NCBI RefSeq assembly: GCF_005405905.1
Contig: NZ_BJHU01000025.1
Span: 310,001 to 374,000, forward strand
Length of the DNA stretch: 64,000 bases
Reading direction: 5' to 3'
DNA from: Acidovorax sp. NB1
GTDB lineage: Bacteria; Pseudomonadota; Gammaproteobacteria; Burkholderiales; Burkholderiaceae_C
A program made the position numbers and the translations under genes. Shown here one piece after another: positions 48,403 through 56,900 of this stretch. The notes beneath the pieces were generated by a model. It searched no databases. It worked only from the letters and a program-made list of their open reading frames with translations, and was not told where the DNA came from. Position 1 is the stretch's first letter, and each line of letters starts with the position of its first letter.

Positions 48403-50565
48403 CTACAGAGGTGCGCGTTGCTCCAGCGCAAACGGCGGCAAGCCCTTGAGCAGGCGCTGCCCGTAGCTGGTGCGCACCAGGCGCTTGTCGTAGCAGTACA
48501 CATGGGCCTGGTCTTCTTCGGTGCGGATCGCGCGGCCCACCCATTGCGCGAGGCGGATGGCCGTGGCGGGCACCACCAGTTCGCTGAAGGGATCGCGGCC
48601 CACGGCGCGCAGCCATTCGGCGCGGGCCTCGCCCACGGGGTCGTCGGGCGGGGCAAAGGGCAGCTTGGTGATGAAGACCGATTCGCACAATCGCCCTGGC
48701 AAATCCAGCCCCTCACCAAACGACTGCATGCCGAAGATGACCGAGGGCTCGCCGTTGTCCACCCGCTCGCGGTGGCGGCGCAGCAGCTGCGTGCGCGGCA
48801 GTGCGTTCTGCACCAGCACCACGCTGCGCATGGCGGTGGGCAGTGCGTCCACGGCCTGGCGCATCTGCTCGCGCGAGGTGAACAGCACCAGCGCGCCGTA
48901 CTCTACGCGGGCAATGTCGTGCAGCAGCGCATCGACCATCTCGGTGGTGAACTGCGCGGCGTTCTTGGGGTCGGCGCGCGTCTCGGCCGCAATCAGCGTG
49001 CCCTGCGCGGCGTAGTTGAAGGGGCTGGGCACTTCGAGCGTGGTGGTGGCCTCATCGCCATGCAGGCCCGCCTCGCGCAGGAAGAAATCAAAGTGCCCGC
49101 AGCTGGTGAGCGTGGCCGATGTCAGCACCGCGCCGCGCACCGCGCTCCACAGGTGGTTGCGCAGCGTGGTGCCGGGCAGGATGGGGCTGGCGTGGGCCTT
49201 GACCACGATGAAGTCGCCATCCACCTCCAGCGTGAACCACTTGGCGGCGGGCACGGCGCCCTCGGGCGCGTCCTGCAGCAGCAGTTGTGCCGTGGCGTGC
49301 AGCTCTTCCAGGCGCGGGGCCAGCATGCCGATTTGTGCGTACAGCGTGGACAGGCGCTTGGCCTCGTCCGGCTTGTCGCGCATCTCGGCGCGCAGGGCCT
49401 TGCTGATGGCGCGCAGGGCGTCGAGGAAGCCCTCGGCGCTGGCGGCCAGCAGGCCCAGCGGCGCAATCAACTGCTCGGGCAATTCGCCCCGGGGCACGCG
49501 CACGCGCGCCGGGCCCCAGGCGCTGGGCTGGCTCTTGAGCTGGGCGCCGTACACATCCATCACGATGCGCGCCAGGTCCTGCAGCGTTTGCCGCAGCTGG
49601 GCCGAGTGCTTGGGGATGTCGGCGATCTCTTCCACCTCCAGCAGCGCGCCAATGCGCAGGCCCCGGCTGGCAAGGCGCTCAATCCAGGTGATGCGTGACA
49701 GGTCCATGCTGCACGCGAATTGATCCAAAGCGGTCGATGGCAGGTGGTGGGCTTCGTCCAGCACCAACAGGCAGTTGTCCAGCTCGGGCAGCACGCGCGC
49801 GCCCAGCGACGACAGCAGCAGATCGTGGTTGGCCACGATCACCTGCGCACCCACCAGCTCCTTGCGCTTGTCGTAGTAGGTGCACTGGCTGAAGGCCGGG
49901 CAGTGCTTGCCGGTGCACGAGGCACCCTCGGCCGCCACGGGGCTCCACACCTCGGGCTCGGGCGGTGTATCGAGGCTGTCGCGGTCACCATCCCACGCGC
50001 CCTTCGACAGCGTCTGCGCCATCGTGGAATAGAACTGGATGCGCGCCTCGGTCTCGTGCCGGGGGCGCTTGGCGCGGGCGGCGGCTTCTTCTTCGGCAAA
50101 CAGGTCGTCGTCCGCCTCTTCTTCCGCCTCGCCCGTGCCCGCCAGGCGGTCGAGCTTGAGCTTGCACACATAGCGCCCGCGCCCCTTGGCCAGCGCAAAC
50201 TTGAAAGGCTGCGGCATCAGCGCGGCCAGCGCGGGCAGGTCCTTGTTGACCAGCTGCTCCTGCAGCGCCACCGTGGCCGTGGAGATCAACACCCGCGTGC
50301 CACGCGACAGCGCCAGCGCAATGGCGGGCGCGCAGTACGCCAGCGACTTGCCCACGCCCGTGCCCGCCTGGATGACGGCAATGGAGCGCGTGGGCGCGTC
50401 TTCACCGCTTTCTTCATCCACCTTGCCCAGCGTGGCGCTGCTGAACGTGCGCGCCACCTGCTCGGCCATCAGCCGCTGGCCAGCACGGCTGCGGAAACCT
50501 TCGGTGGCCTGCACCACCGCATCGAAAGATTCAAGGGCCTGCGCGGCCCACACCTGTTGAGACAT
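48403..50565 (-). CDS. dinG: DinG-type ATP-dependent DNA helicase
   Basis: A 720-residue superfamily 2 (XPD-like) 5'-3' helicase. Walker A is AGTGVGKSLAY and the DEAH box is LVLDEAHHL. Four cysteines, one in GRYVCKLKL and three in CTGKHCPAFSQC, match the 4Fe-4S cluster domain of DinG. C-terminal helicase motifs include FGMQSFGEGLDLPG and QWVGRAIR. An acidic insert (about 150-180) between the first Cys and the rest is unusual. The start at 50565 is the usual DinG-like N-terminus; an ATG at 50580 is in frame. DinG resolves R-loops and transcription-replication conflicts. Confidence 0.92.
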   Translation of the reverse strand: MSQQVWAAQALESFDAVVQATEGFRSRAGQRLMAEQVARTFSSATLGKVDEESGEDAPTRSIAVIQAGTGVGKSLAYCAPAIALALSRGTRVLISTATVALQEQLVNKDLPALAALMPQPFKFALAKGRGRYVCKLKLDRLAGTGEAEEEADDDLFAEEEAAARAKRPRHETEARIQFYSTMAQTLSKGAWDGDRDSLDTPPEPEVWSPVAAEGASCTGKHCPAFSQCTYYDKRKELVGAQVIVANHDLLLSSLGARVLPELDNCLLVLDEAHHLPSTALDQFACSMDLSRITWIERLASRGLRIGALLEVEEIADIPKHSAQLRQTLQDLARIVMDVYGAQLKSQPSAWGPARVRVPRGELPEQLIAPLGLLAASAEGFLDALRAISKALRAEMRDKPDEAKRLSTLYAQIGMLAPRLEELHATAQLLLQDAPEGAVPAAKWFTLEVDGDFIVVKAHASPILPGTTLRNHLWSAVRGAVLTSATLTSCGHFDFFLREAGLHGDEATTTLEVPSPFNYAAQGTLIAAETRADPKNAAQFTTEMVDALLHDIARVEYGALVLFTSREQMRQAVDALPTAMRSVVLVQNALPRTQLLRRHRERVDNGEPSVIFGMQSFGEGLDLPGRLCESVFITKLPFAPPDDPVGEARAEWLRAVGRDPFSELVVPATAIRLAQWVGRAIRTEEDQAHVYCYDKRLVRTSYGQRLLKGLPPFALEQRAPL

Positions 50566-50654
50566 ACAGTAGTGTCGCATGCTCCAGACGGCCTGGCCGC
50601 CGCAACCCCTTGGCCCCACAATCCGCGCACGACGACACCTAAAAAGGGGATGCG

Positions 50655-52073
50655 ATGCGAGGGAGAACGGCGCAGGTTGCAGGCCTTGGTCTGCACGGGG
50701 CAAGGGCGTGGCATCCAGCCCTTGCGCAATGGCTGGGCTGGGCGGTGCTGGTGATCTGGCTGGCGGCCAGCGGGGGGGCCGGGGCACAAACCAAAACGCC
50801 GCCAGCGGTGGCGCGGGCAGACAAGGCCCAGGAGCGCCAGCGCTTGTTCGCGCAGCAGGTGGACCCCACCGATTCGGCACGGTTTGCCTGGGGGCGCGCG
50901 GCCGAGGCCGTGGGCCAGGAGGCGGATGCGATTTATCTGCGGCTGGCCTTGGCAGACGATTGGCTGCGGGCGCTGGAAGGTGCGCCAACACCGGCCGGGA
51001 GCAGCATCGAAGCCGCCATTGCCCATGGCCGGGAGCTGGACCCTTACTTTCTGGAGCGCCGCGCCCGGGCCGTGTGGACCGCCATCCTGCAGGCGAAGCA
51101 GTTGCGGGCCGAATGGGACCGCGATGGCCCCGAGGTGCCCCGCCCGCCCGAGCTGGATGCGCTGGGGGCCGAGCTGGTGCAGGAGGGGCCGGGCCTGTGG
51201 GTGCGGCGGGCGCAGGATGGGCGGCCCCGGGGGCTGTACCTGTGGCTGGGCGTGCGCAACGCGCTGGCCGAACCCCTGCCCCTGCCGGAATTCGCGCTGC
51301 AGCTGGGCAGCCCTGGCCTGCAGCCCGCAGCGCCGCTGATGCAATGCGCGCTGCCCCGCTACAGCACGCGCCAGTGGGTGCCGCCGCAAAGCACCCAGCA
51401 CTACCTCTGCAGTGTGGTTGAGGGCGGCTACGGGCTGCCACCCGCTGGCGTCAGCTGGCGGGCGCAGATGGGGCACTGGTTCAGCCAGGGGGCGGCGCTG
51501 CAGACCGTCATTCCCCAGCACGACCAGGCCCTGTCGCGCACCGTCCGCATCCTTGTGCAAGTGGACAACCCGGCGGTGGATGGCTTCCTGCGCGGCCTCC
51601 GTGAATCCGCTGAGAACCAGCAGCAACAACAACGTGCCCAGGCGGCGGCCGCAGAGGCTAGCAAGGCCCAGGAAGCTGCTGCCGCACGCCGCGCTGCCGA
51701 GCCCCAGCCGCTCTGGCTCAAGCGGCTGATCTTCTGGGTCGGGGTGTTGGGCGCCATGGCGCTCTATGGCGTGATCGCGCACCACGTCAGCGTGGCGGTA
51801 GCGTCCTGGGTGCTGTGGTTGGGGCTGGCCATCCCGAGCGCGATCGCCTTGCGTTCCATCTGGACCATGGGCGGGACCGACGGCTGGGGCAAGCTCGCAG
51901 CGATCATCATGTCCGGGGCCGCCATCGCAGCGCCTTTTGTGGGCACGCTCGCCGCGTACACGGTCTACAAGCTGGTGGTGAGCCCGGAGGCGCGCCGCAA
52001 GGCGATCCTTTTCTTGCTCGGCGTGATCGTGATCATCGTGCTCAATGCGCTGGAGCGGTGGCTGTACTGGTGA
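50655..52073 (+). CDS. Unknown exported protein with C-terminal membrane domain
   Basis: I do not recognise this 472-residue protein. An N-terminal hydrophobic segment (about 23-44) looks like a signal peptide or anchor. A soluble ~260-residue region without known motifs follows, then a Gln/Ala-rich coiled-coil-like stretch (about 318-345, QQQQQRAQAAAAEASKAQEA). Four hydrophobic helices (about 353-455) end it with LNALERWLYW. AAGGGG precedes the ATG. It is divergent from dinG with no other close partner. Confidence 0.75.
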   Translation: MRGRTAQVAGLGLHGARAWHPALAQWLGWAVLVIWLAASGGAGAQTKTPPAVARADKAQERQRLFAQQVDPTDSARFAWGRAAEAVGQEADAIYLRLALADDWLRALEGAPTPAGSSIEAAIAHGRELDPYFLERRARAVWTAILQAKQLRAEWDRDGPEVPRPPELDALGAELVQEGPGLWVRRAQDGRPRGLYLWLGVRNALAEPLPLPEFALQLGSPGLQPAAPLMQCALPRYSTRQWVPPQSTQHYLCSVVEGGYGLPPAGVSWRAQMGHWFSQGAALQTVIPQHDQALSRTVRILVQVDNPAVDGFLRGLRESAENQQQQQRAQAAAAEASKAQEAAAARRAAEPQPLWLKRLIFWVGVLGAMALYGVIAHHVSVAVASWVLWLGLAIPSAIALRSIWTMGGTDGWGKLAAIIMSGAAIAAPFVGTLAAYTVYKLVVSPEARRKAILFLLGVIVIIVLNALERWLYW

Positions 52074-52182
52074 CAGCAGGCTCCGCACGCCTGCACCGAA
52101 CGGCGCGTGAACACCACGCGCGCCCAAAGTTGCAAGGGGCGCCCAGGCAGTTTCGGAAAGGGTACGCAGGCCAGACGTTGTT

Positions 52183-52242
52183 TGCTATCAAATTAATAGC
52201 TATTAACGCTTATCCATCAGGCGGTGAGGCCATTTTTTTCCT
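52183..52242 (+). repeat. TATCAAAT-type dispersed repeat, copy 8
   Basis: GCTATCAAATTAATAGCTAT, TAACGCTTATCCATCAGGCG, GTGAGGCCATTTTTTTC. A well-preserved copy between convergent genes. The GCGCTT-like inverted blocks and the T-run could serve as a transcription stop. Confidence 0.85.
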
Positions 52243-52284
52243 CAACTTTGCTGACGGAAACGCCAGCGTCGCCTCGAGCCGCGT

Positions 52285-54228
52285 TTACCCCCGCTCGCGC
52301 AGCGCCCGCTCAATGCGGTCCCGCCGCACCGTCGTCTTCGGCACCTTGAATGGGAACCAGCTGCGCACGTCTTCCTCCAGCCCGATGCCGTGCATGTAGT
52401 TGTAGATGGCTTTCTTGAGCGCGCCGCCCAGCGCGTCGTGGTCCACGCCCGTGGGGTCGATGAAGGCCACGTCGTTCTTGGCGAAGTCGCCCGGGGGTAG
52501 CGGCGCCAGGGTCACGCCGTATTCCTCGGGGTTCTTGCCCACGGGTGAATGCACGGTGCAGGCAAAGCGGTGGAAGAAGCCGCTCTGGATGCAGCCGTTG
52601 GCGAACAGCTGGCGCACGTATTCGAGCGCGTCCACGGTGTCCTGCACCGTCTGGGTGGGAAAGCCGTACATCAGGTAGGCATGCACCAGGATGCCTGCGT
52701 CGGTGAAGGCCCGGGTCACACGCGCCACCTGGTCCACCGACACGCCTTTTTTCATGAGGTTGAGCAGCCGGTCCGACGCCACCTCCAGCCCGCCCGAGAT
52801 CGCGATGCAGCCACTGTCGGCCATCAGCTCGGCCAGCTCGGGCGTGAAGGTTTTTTCAAAGCGCACATTGCCCCACCAGCTGATGCCTGCGTTGCGCGCG
52901 ATGAGTTCGGTGGCCAGAGCCTTGAGCGCTTTGGGCGGTGCGGCCTCGTCCACAAAGTGAAAACCCGTCTGCCCCGTCTCGCGCACGATCTGCTCGATGC
53001 GGTCGGCCAGCACGGCGGCACTCGCACCCTCGTAGCGGCTGATGTAGTCCAGGCTCACATCGCAGAAGCTGCACTTCTTCCAGTAGCAGCCGTGTGCCAC
53101 GGTCAGCTTGTTCCAGCGCCCGTCGCTCCACAGCCGGTGCATGGGGTTGAGCATGTCCAAAAGCGACAGGTAGCGGTCCAGCGGCAGGCCATCCCAGGTG
53201 GGCGTGCCCACCTCGGCAAACGCCACATCGGCCTCCATCATGTTGATGTACTGCACTGCGCCATCGTCACCGCGCACGAAGGTGCGCACCAAACGCTGGC
53301 GGCCGCGCTCGCCGCGCAGGTGTTCCAGCAGCGCCAGCAATGGGCGCTCGCCCGCGTCCAGCGTCACGTAGTCGAAGTGGTCGAACACACGCGGGTCGGC
53401 CAGCTCGCGCAGTTCGGTGTTCACAAAGCCGCCGCCGAGCACGGTGGCGATGTGTGGGTGCCGCGCCTTGATGGCCTGGGCGATGCGGAAGGCTGCGTAG
53501 ACAGAACCGGGGAACGGCACAGACAGCAGCACCACCGTGGGCTGGTGCTTGGCAATCGCATCGTGCGTGAGCTGCTCCAGCATCTCGTCCACAGGCGTGG
53601 GCGGCGCAGCCAGGGCGTTGGCCAGCGGGTCGAACGTGGGCTGGCTGCCCGCCAGTGATTCGGCGTAGCGCACAAACTCAAAGCGCTCGTCCACCGCGTC
53701 GCGCAGCACGTCGGCCAGGTCGTTCAGATACAGCGTGGCCAGGTGCTTGGCCTTGTCGTGCAGGCCCAGGGCGCCAAAGGCCCAGCCCAGCGGGTCGCCG
53801 CCTTCGTCGTCCACATAGACGTCGAGCGTGGCAAAACGCGGGCCCTCGGGCAGGTAGTTGCGGCCCACGATGCGGTGGGCCAGTGTGCTGTCGCGCCCCT
53901 GCAGGAAGGCAATGGCGGGGCCGATGGTGGCGAGGTAACGGTCTTTTTGCGCCGCAAAACTTTGCACGGCAGGGCTCTGCTTTTTGGCGGGCAGCGCATC
54001 CACCTTGTCTGCCACGGCACGCAGCCCTTCGGGCGAGAGCAGTTGCAGCACCAGGGCCAGCGCCAGGTCTTCCTGCAACGCCGTCATGCCGCGCGAGCGC
54101 AGGAAGCCCGTGAGGTAGGCGGTGGAGGGGTACGGCGTGTTCAGTTGCGTCATCGGGGGGATGACGGAGAGCACGCGCTGGGCAAGTAAAGCGGGTGAAG
54201 CAGGCAAGGGGGGGGCGACGGCAGACAT
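52285..54228 (-). CDS. B12-binding-domain radical SAM protein
   Basis: A ~647-residue protein. The N-terminal half resembles a cobalamin-binding Rossmann domain (VVLLSVPFPGSVYAAFRIAQ, VLGGGFVNTEL). The radical SAM core has the cluster motif CYWKKCSFCDV (Cys-x4-Cys-x2-Cys counting the first and second pairs; a one-residue-longer spacing than the canonical CxxxCxxC) and the later GGLEVASDRLLNLMKKG. The reaction is unknown; relatives are annotated only generally. The ATG at 54228 is preferred to a TTG at 54243. It is probably monocistronic, with the gamma-carbonic anhydrase gene 74 bp upstream on the same strand. Confidence 0.85.
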   Translation of the reverse strand: MSAVAPPLPASPALLAQRVLSVIPPMTQLNTPYPSTAYLTGFLRSRGMTALQEDLALALVLQLLSPEGLRAVADKVDALPAKKQSPAVQSFAAQKDRYLATIGPAIAFLQGRDSTLAHRIVGRNYLPEGPRFATLDVYVDDEGGDPLGWAFGALGLHDKAKHLATLYLNDLADVLRDAVDERFEFVRYAESLAGSQPTFDPLANALAAPPTPVDEMLEQLTHDAIAKHQPTVVLLSVPFPGSVYAAFRIAQAIKARHPHIATVLGGGFVNTELRELADPRVFDHFDYVTLDAGERPLLALLEHLRGERGRQRLVRTFVRGDDGAVQYINMMEADVAFAEVGTPTWDGLPLDRYLSLLDMLNPMHRLWSDGRWNKLTVAHGCYWKKCSFCDVSLDYISRYEGASAAVLADRIEQIVRETGQTGFHFVDEAAPPKALKALATELIARNAGISWWGNVRFEKTFTPELAELMADSGCIAISGGLEVASDRLLNLMKKGVSVDQVARVTRAFTDAGILVHAYLMYGFPTQTVQDTVDALEYVRQLFANGCIQSGFFHRFACTVHSPVGKNPEEYGVTLAPLPPGDFAKNDVAFIDPTGVDHDALGGALKKAIYNYMHGIGLEEDVRSWFPFKVPKTTVRRDRIERALRERG

Positions 54229-54301
54229 GGTGAAAACAGGCAATGGGGCGATGCGGTGCCGCCGCCGGGGTCGTGGAACCCCCGATTATCCCGGCCCGGC
54301 T

Positions 54302-54880
54302 TTATCCCTGGTGGGCGGGGGGCGCAGGGGGCACGGCAGCCGCGTGGGGCGTGCCCGTCAGGTAGTTGTTCTTTACCCGCACATAGTGCTCGGCCGAATA
54401 CTTGAGGTAGGCAATCTCCGCATCGGTCAGCGCGCGCTGGCGCACCGCCGGGCGGCCGATGTAGAGGTAGCCGCTTTCCAGCACCTTGCCTGGCGACACC
54501 AGGCTGCCCGCGCCCAGCATCACGCGGTCTTCGATGATGGCGTCATCCATCACGATGGAGCCCATGCCGATCAGGCATTCATTGCCGATGCGGCAGCCGT
54601 GAAGGATCACCGAATGGCCAATGGTCACGTAGTCGCCAATCACCAGCGGCGAGCCTTCGGGCTTGGCCGCGTTGCGGTGCGAGACATGGCCCATCGTCAG
54701 GTCCTGCACATTGCTGCAGACACCCACGGTGATGCGGTTCACGTCGCCCCGCAGCACGGCGTTGCACCACACCGAGCTGTCGCGGCCCAGGGTGACGTCG
54801 CCGATGACCTGGGCGGAATCGTGGATGAAAACGCCGGTGTCGAGCGTGGGCTGGGTGTCGAGATAGGGGGCGATGGGCAT
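54302..54880 (-). CDS. Gamma carbonic anhydrase-like hexapeptide-repeat protein
   Basis: A 192-residue left-handed beta-helix protein of the YrdA/PaaY/gamma-CA family. Hexapeptide repeats run from VFIHDSAQVIGDVTLG to about residue 150, followed by a C-terminal helix. The metal-binding histidines fit HVSHRN and IGHSVILHGC, so it may hydrate CO2 as a trimer. RGDVNRITVG is a further family landmark. The Met at 54880 starts the domain. It lies 68 bp beyond the TetR stop on the same strand. Confidence 0.9.
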   Translation of the reverse strand: MPIAPYLDTQPTLDTGVFIHDSAQVIGDVTLGRDSSVWCNAVLRGDVNRITVGVCSNVQDLTMGHVSHRNAAKPEGSPLVIGDYVTIGHSVILHGCRIGNECLIGMGSIVMDDAIIEDRVMLGAGSLVSPGKVLESGYLYIGRPAVRQRALTDAEIAYLKYSAEHYVRVKNNYLTGTPHAAAVPPAPPAHQG

Positions 54881-54948
54881 GGGTGAGGGGCTCGGGAAGA
54901 AGAAACGAAGGGGTGGTGGCGAGCGTAGTTCAGGCACCTGGGATGTGG

Positions 54949-55647
54949 TCAGCGCGGCCTGGTTGTGCGGGCCGCGCGCTTGGCAGGGGCCGCTGCGGTG
55001 CGGGGGGGCTCCGCGGCGGGCTGCACTGCGTAGAAGCCCAGAAACATGTCCACCGCATCGCCCAGCACCTGCTGCTGCTCGGCGGCGGTGAGGGGCGCCC
55101 GCCCCATGGCCAGCTGGGGCCAGAAGGCGAACGACTTGACCATGCCGTGCAGCTGGTGGGCGGCGTACTGCGGGTCCACGCCCGCGCGCAGGGCGCCGTC
55201 CTGCTGGGCGGCGCGGATCCAGCGCGGCAGCCCCTCTTCCTTCTCGGACAGGCGCGCCACCATGGCCTGGGCACGCTCGGGCGTGTGCATCATCTCGGCG
55301 ATGGCCACACGCGAGAGGTCGATGAAGCTGGTGTCGTTGAGCAGCTCCATCTTCTGCTCCAGCACGGCCAGCAGCTGCGCGCGCAACGGGCGCTGGGCGT
55401 CGTAGGCAATGTCGGCCTCGGCATGGCTGCGGTCCCACAGGCGCCACAGGATGGCCTCGAACAGCTCTTCCTTGCTGGGGAAATGGTTGTACACCGTGCG
55501 CTTGGAGACATCGGCCGCTGCGGCCACGCGGTCCATGCTGGTGCCGCTGAAACCATGTTCGCGGAACTCGGCAATGGCGGCCTGCACGATGGCGTCGCGC
55601 TTGCGGTCGGTCAGGCGGGTGGGGGGAACGGTGGGGGCCTCGGTCAT
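54949..55647 (-). CDS. TetR-family regulator of the adjacent metallo-hydrolase
   Basis: A 232-residue TetR regulator. The DNA-binding helix region reads GTSMDRVAAAADVSKRTVYN, and the rest is helical with a Pro/Ala/Arg-rich tail. The ATG at 55647 is chosen over a TTG at 55653. Its gene is divergent from the lipoprotein metallo-hydrolase with only 81 bp between starts. Two related 16-bp dyads there (55659-55674, 55693-55708) are likely its operators, giving autoregulation and control of the hydrolase. Confidence 0.88.
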   Translation of the reverse strand: MTEAPTVPPTRLTDRKRDAIVQAAIAEFREHGFSGTSMDRVAAAADVSKRTVYNHFPSKEELFEAILWRLWDRSHAEADIAYDAQRPLRAQLLAVLEQKMELLNDTSFIDLSRVAIAEMMHTPERAQAMVARLSEKEEGLPRWIRAAQQDGALRAGVDPQYAAHQLHGMVKSFAFWPQLAMGRAPLTAAEQQQVLGDAVDMFLGFYAVQPAAEPPRTAAAPAKRAARTTRPR

Positions 55648-55658
55648 AGGCAAAATTT

Positions 55659-55674
55659 TACACCGGGCAGTTTA
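55659..55674. promoter_or_regulatory. Candidate TetR operator, site 1
   Basis: TACACCGGGCAGTTTA, matching site 2 at 13 of 16 positions; the two sites are 34 bp apart centre to centre. Confidence 0.55.
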
Positions 55675-55692
55675 CTTTTTTAAAAAGTGAAC
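55670..55692. promoter_or_regulatory. AT-rich palindrome between the two operators
   Basis: A 23-bp near-perfect inverted repeat running from GTTTACTTTTT to AAAAAGTGAAC. It probably overlaps the promoter of one or both divergent genes. Confidence 0.5.
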
Positions 55693-55708
55693 TACACTGT
55701 GCAGTGTA
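55693..55708. promoter_or_regulatory. Candidate TetR operator, site 2
   Basis: TACACTGTGCAGTGTA, two 7-bp inverted arms around a TG centre. TACACTG...CAGTGTA is like operators seen for TetR regulators of the hydrolase/efflux type. Confidence 0.62.
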
Positions 55709-55728
55709 ATTTTCCGAAGGGCACTTCC

Positions 55729-56868
55729 ATGCTCCGAATCCTCGTCCTCATCACTGTCCTGATCGCCATGGCCTACAGCATTCTTTCCTGCACCACCCTG
55801 CCGGCCAGCTCGTACGAGCAGTCGCCCCAGTACACCGAAGGCAAGTTCCGCAACGCGGCGCCGCGCCAGGCGCCGGGTCTGGGCAAGACCCTGGCCATCA
55901 TGTGGCGCTTCATGACCGAAAAACCCGCCGACGCCGTGCCCGCAGAGCCGCCCCAGGTGCTGCCGCTCACGCAGGCGGACCTGCTCCAGGCCCCCGATCG
56001 GAGCCTGTGGCGCCTGGGCCACTCCACCCTGCTGCTCAAGCTGCAGGGCCAGTTCTGGCTGACCGACCCGGTGTTCTCCGAGCGCGCCTCGCCGTTCTCC
56101 TTCATGGGTCCCAAGCGTTTTCATGCGCCGCCGCTCAGCATCGACGAGCTGCCGCCCATCACCGGCGTGGTGCTCTCGCACGACCACTACGACCACCTGG
56201 ACTACGACGCCATCCAGAAGCTCGCCCCCAAGGTGGCGCACTTCGTCACGCCGCTGGGTGTGGGCGACCGCCTCATCGGCTGGGGTGTGCCTGCTGCCAA
56301 GGTGCAGCAGTTCGACTGGTGGCAGGGCACCACCATCGCAGGCGTGAAGCTGGTGGCCACGCCCGCGCAGCATTTCTCGGGCCGCAGCCTGTCGGACGGC
56401 AACCGCACGCTGTGGGCGTCGTGGGTGATCCAGGCCGACGACACGCGCATCTTCTTCAGTGGCGACACCGGCTATTTCGACGGCTTCAGGGCCATTGGCG
56501 AACGCTATGGCCCGTTCGACCTGACCCTGATCGAAACCGGTGCCTACGACGCCCAGTGGCCCGACGTGCACATGCAGCCCGAGGAAAGCCTGCAGGCCCA
56601 CCTGGACGTGAAGGGCCGCCACATGATGCCCATCCACAACGGCACCTTCGACCTGGCGCTGCACGCCTGGACGGACCCGTTCGACCGCATCACCGCCCTG
56701 GCTGCGAAAGCCGGCGTGCCGCTGGTGGCGCCGGTCATGGGCGAGCGGCTGGACATCCGCCAGCCTGCTTTGTCGCAGCAGTGGTGGAAGGGCCCCCAGC
56801 CGCAGGCGCGCCCTGCGGTGATGACCGAGGGCCAGGGCGTGGCTGCCCGTGTACCGGCGCAATCCTGA
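55729..56868 (+). CDS. Metallo-beta-lactamase-fold hydrolase (NAPE-PLD/UlaG-like), probable lipoprotein
   Basis: A 379-residue MBL-fold hydrolase. The N-terminal hydrophobic segment ends in ILSC, a plausible lipobox (Cys20), so it may be membrane-attached. Metal motifs: SHDHYDHLDYD, TPAQHFSGR and FSGDTGYFDGF, plus a late His in PIHNGTFDLALH. The pattern LGHSTLLLKLQGQFWLTDPVFS is typical of NAPE-PLD-like phosphodiesterases and related MBL hydrolases, so a phospholipid substrate is possible. AAGG precedes the ATG. Expression is likely controlled by the divergent TetR gene. Confidence 0.87.
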   Translation: MLRILVLITVLIAMAYSILSCTTLPASSYEQSPQYTEGKFRNAAPRQAPGLGKTLAIMWRFMTEKPADAVPAEPPQVLPLTQADLLQAPDRSLWRLGHSTLLLKLQGQFWLTDPVFSERASPFSFMGPKRFHAPPLSIDELPPITGVVLSHDHYDHLDYDAIQKLAPKVAHFVTPLGVGDRLIGWGVPAAKVQQFDWWQGTTIAGVKLVATPAQHFSGRSLSDGNRTLWASWVIQADDTRIFFSGDTGYFDGFRAIGERYGPFDLTLIETGAYDAQWPDVHMQPEESLQAHLDVKGRHMMPIHNGTFDLALHAWTDPFDRITALAAKAGVPLVAPVMGERLDIRQPALSQQWWKGPQPQARPAVMTEGQGVAARVPAQS

Positions 56869-56900
56869 GGCACCAAGGCCTTTGCTTCAAAGGCCTTGTC

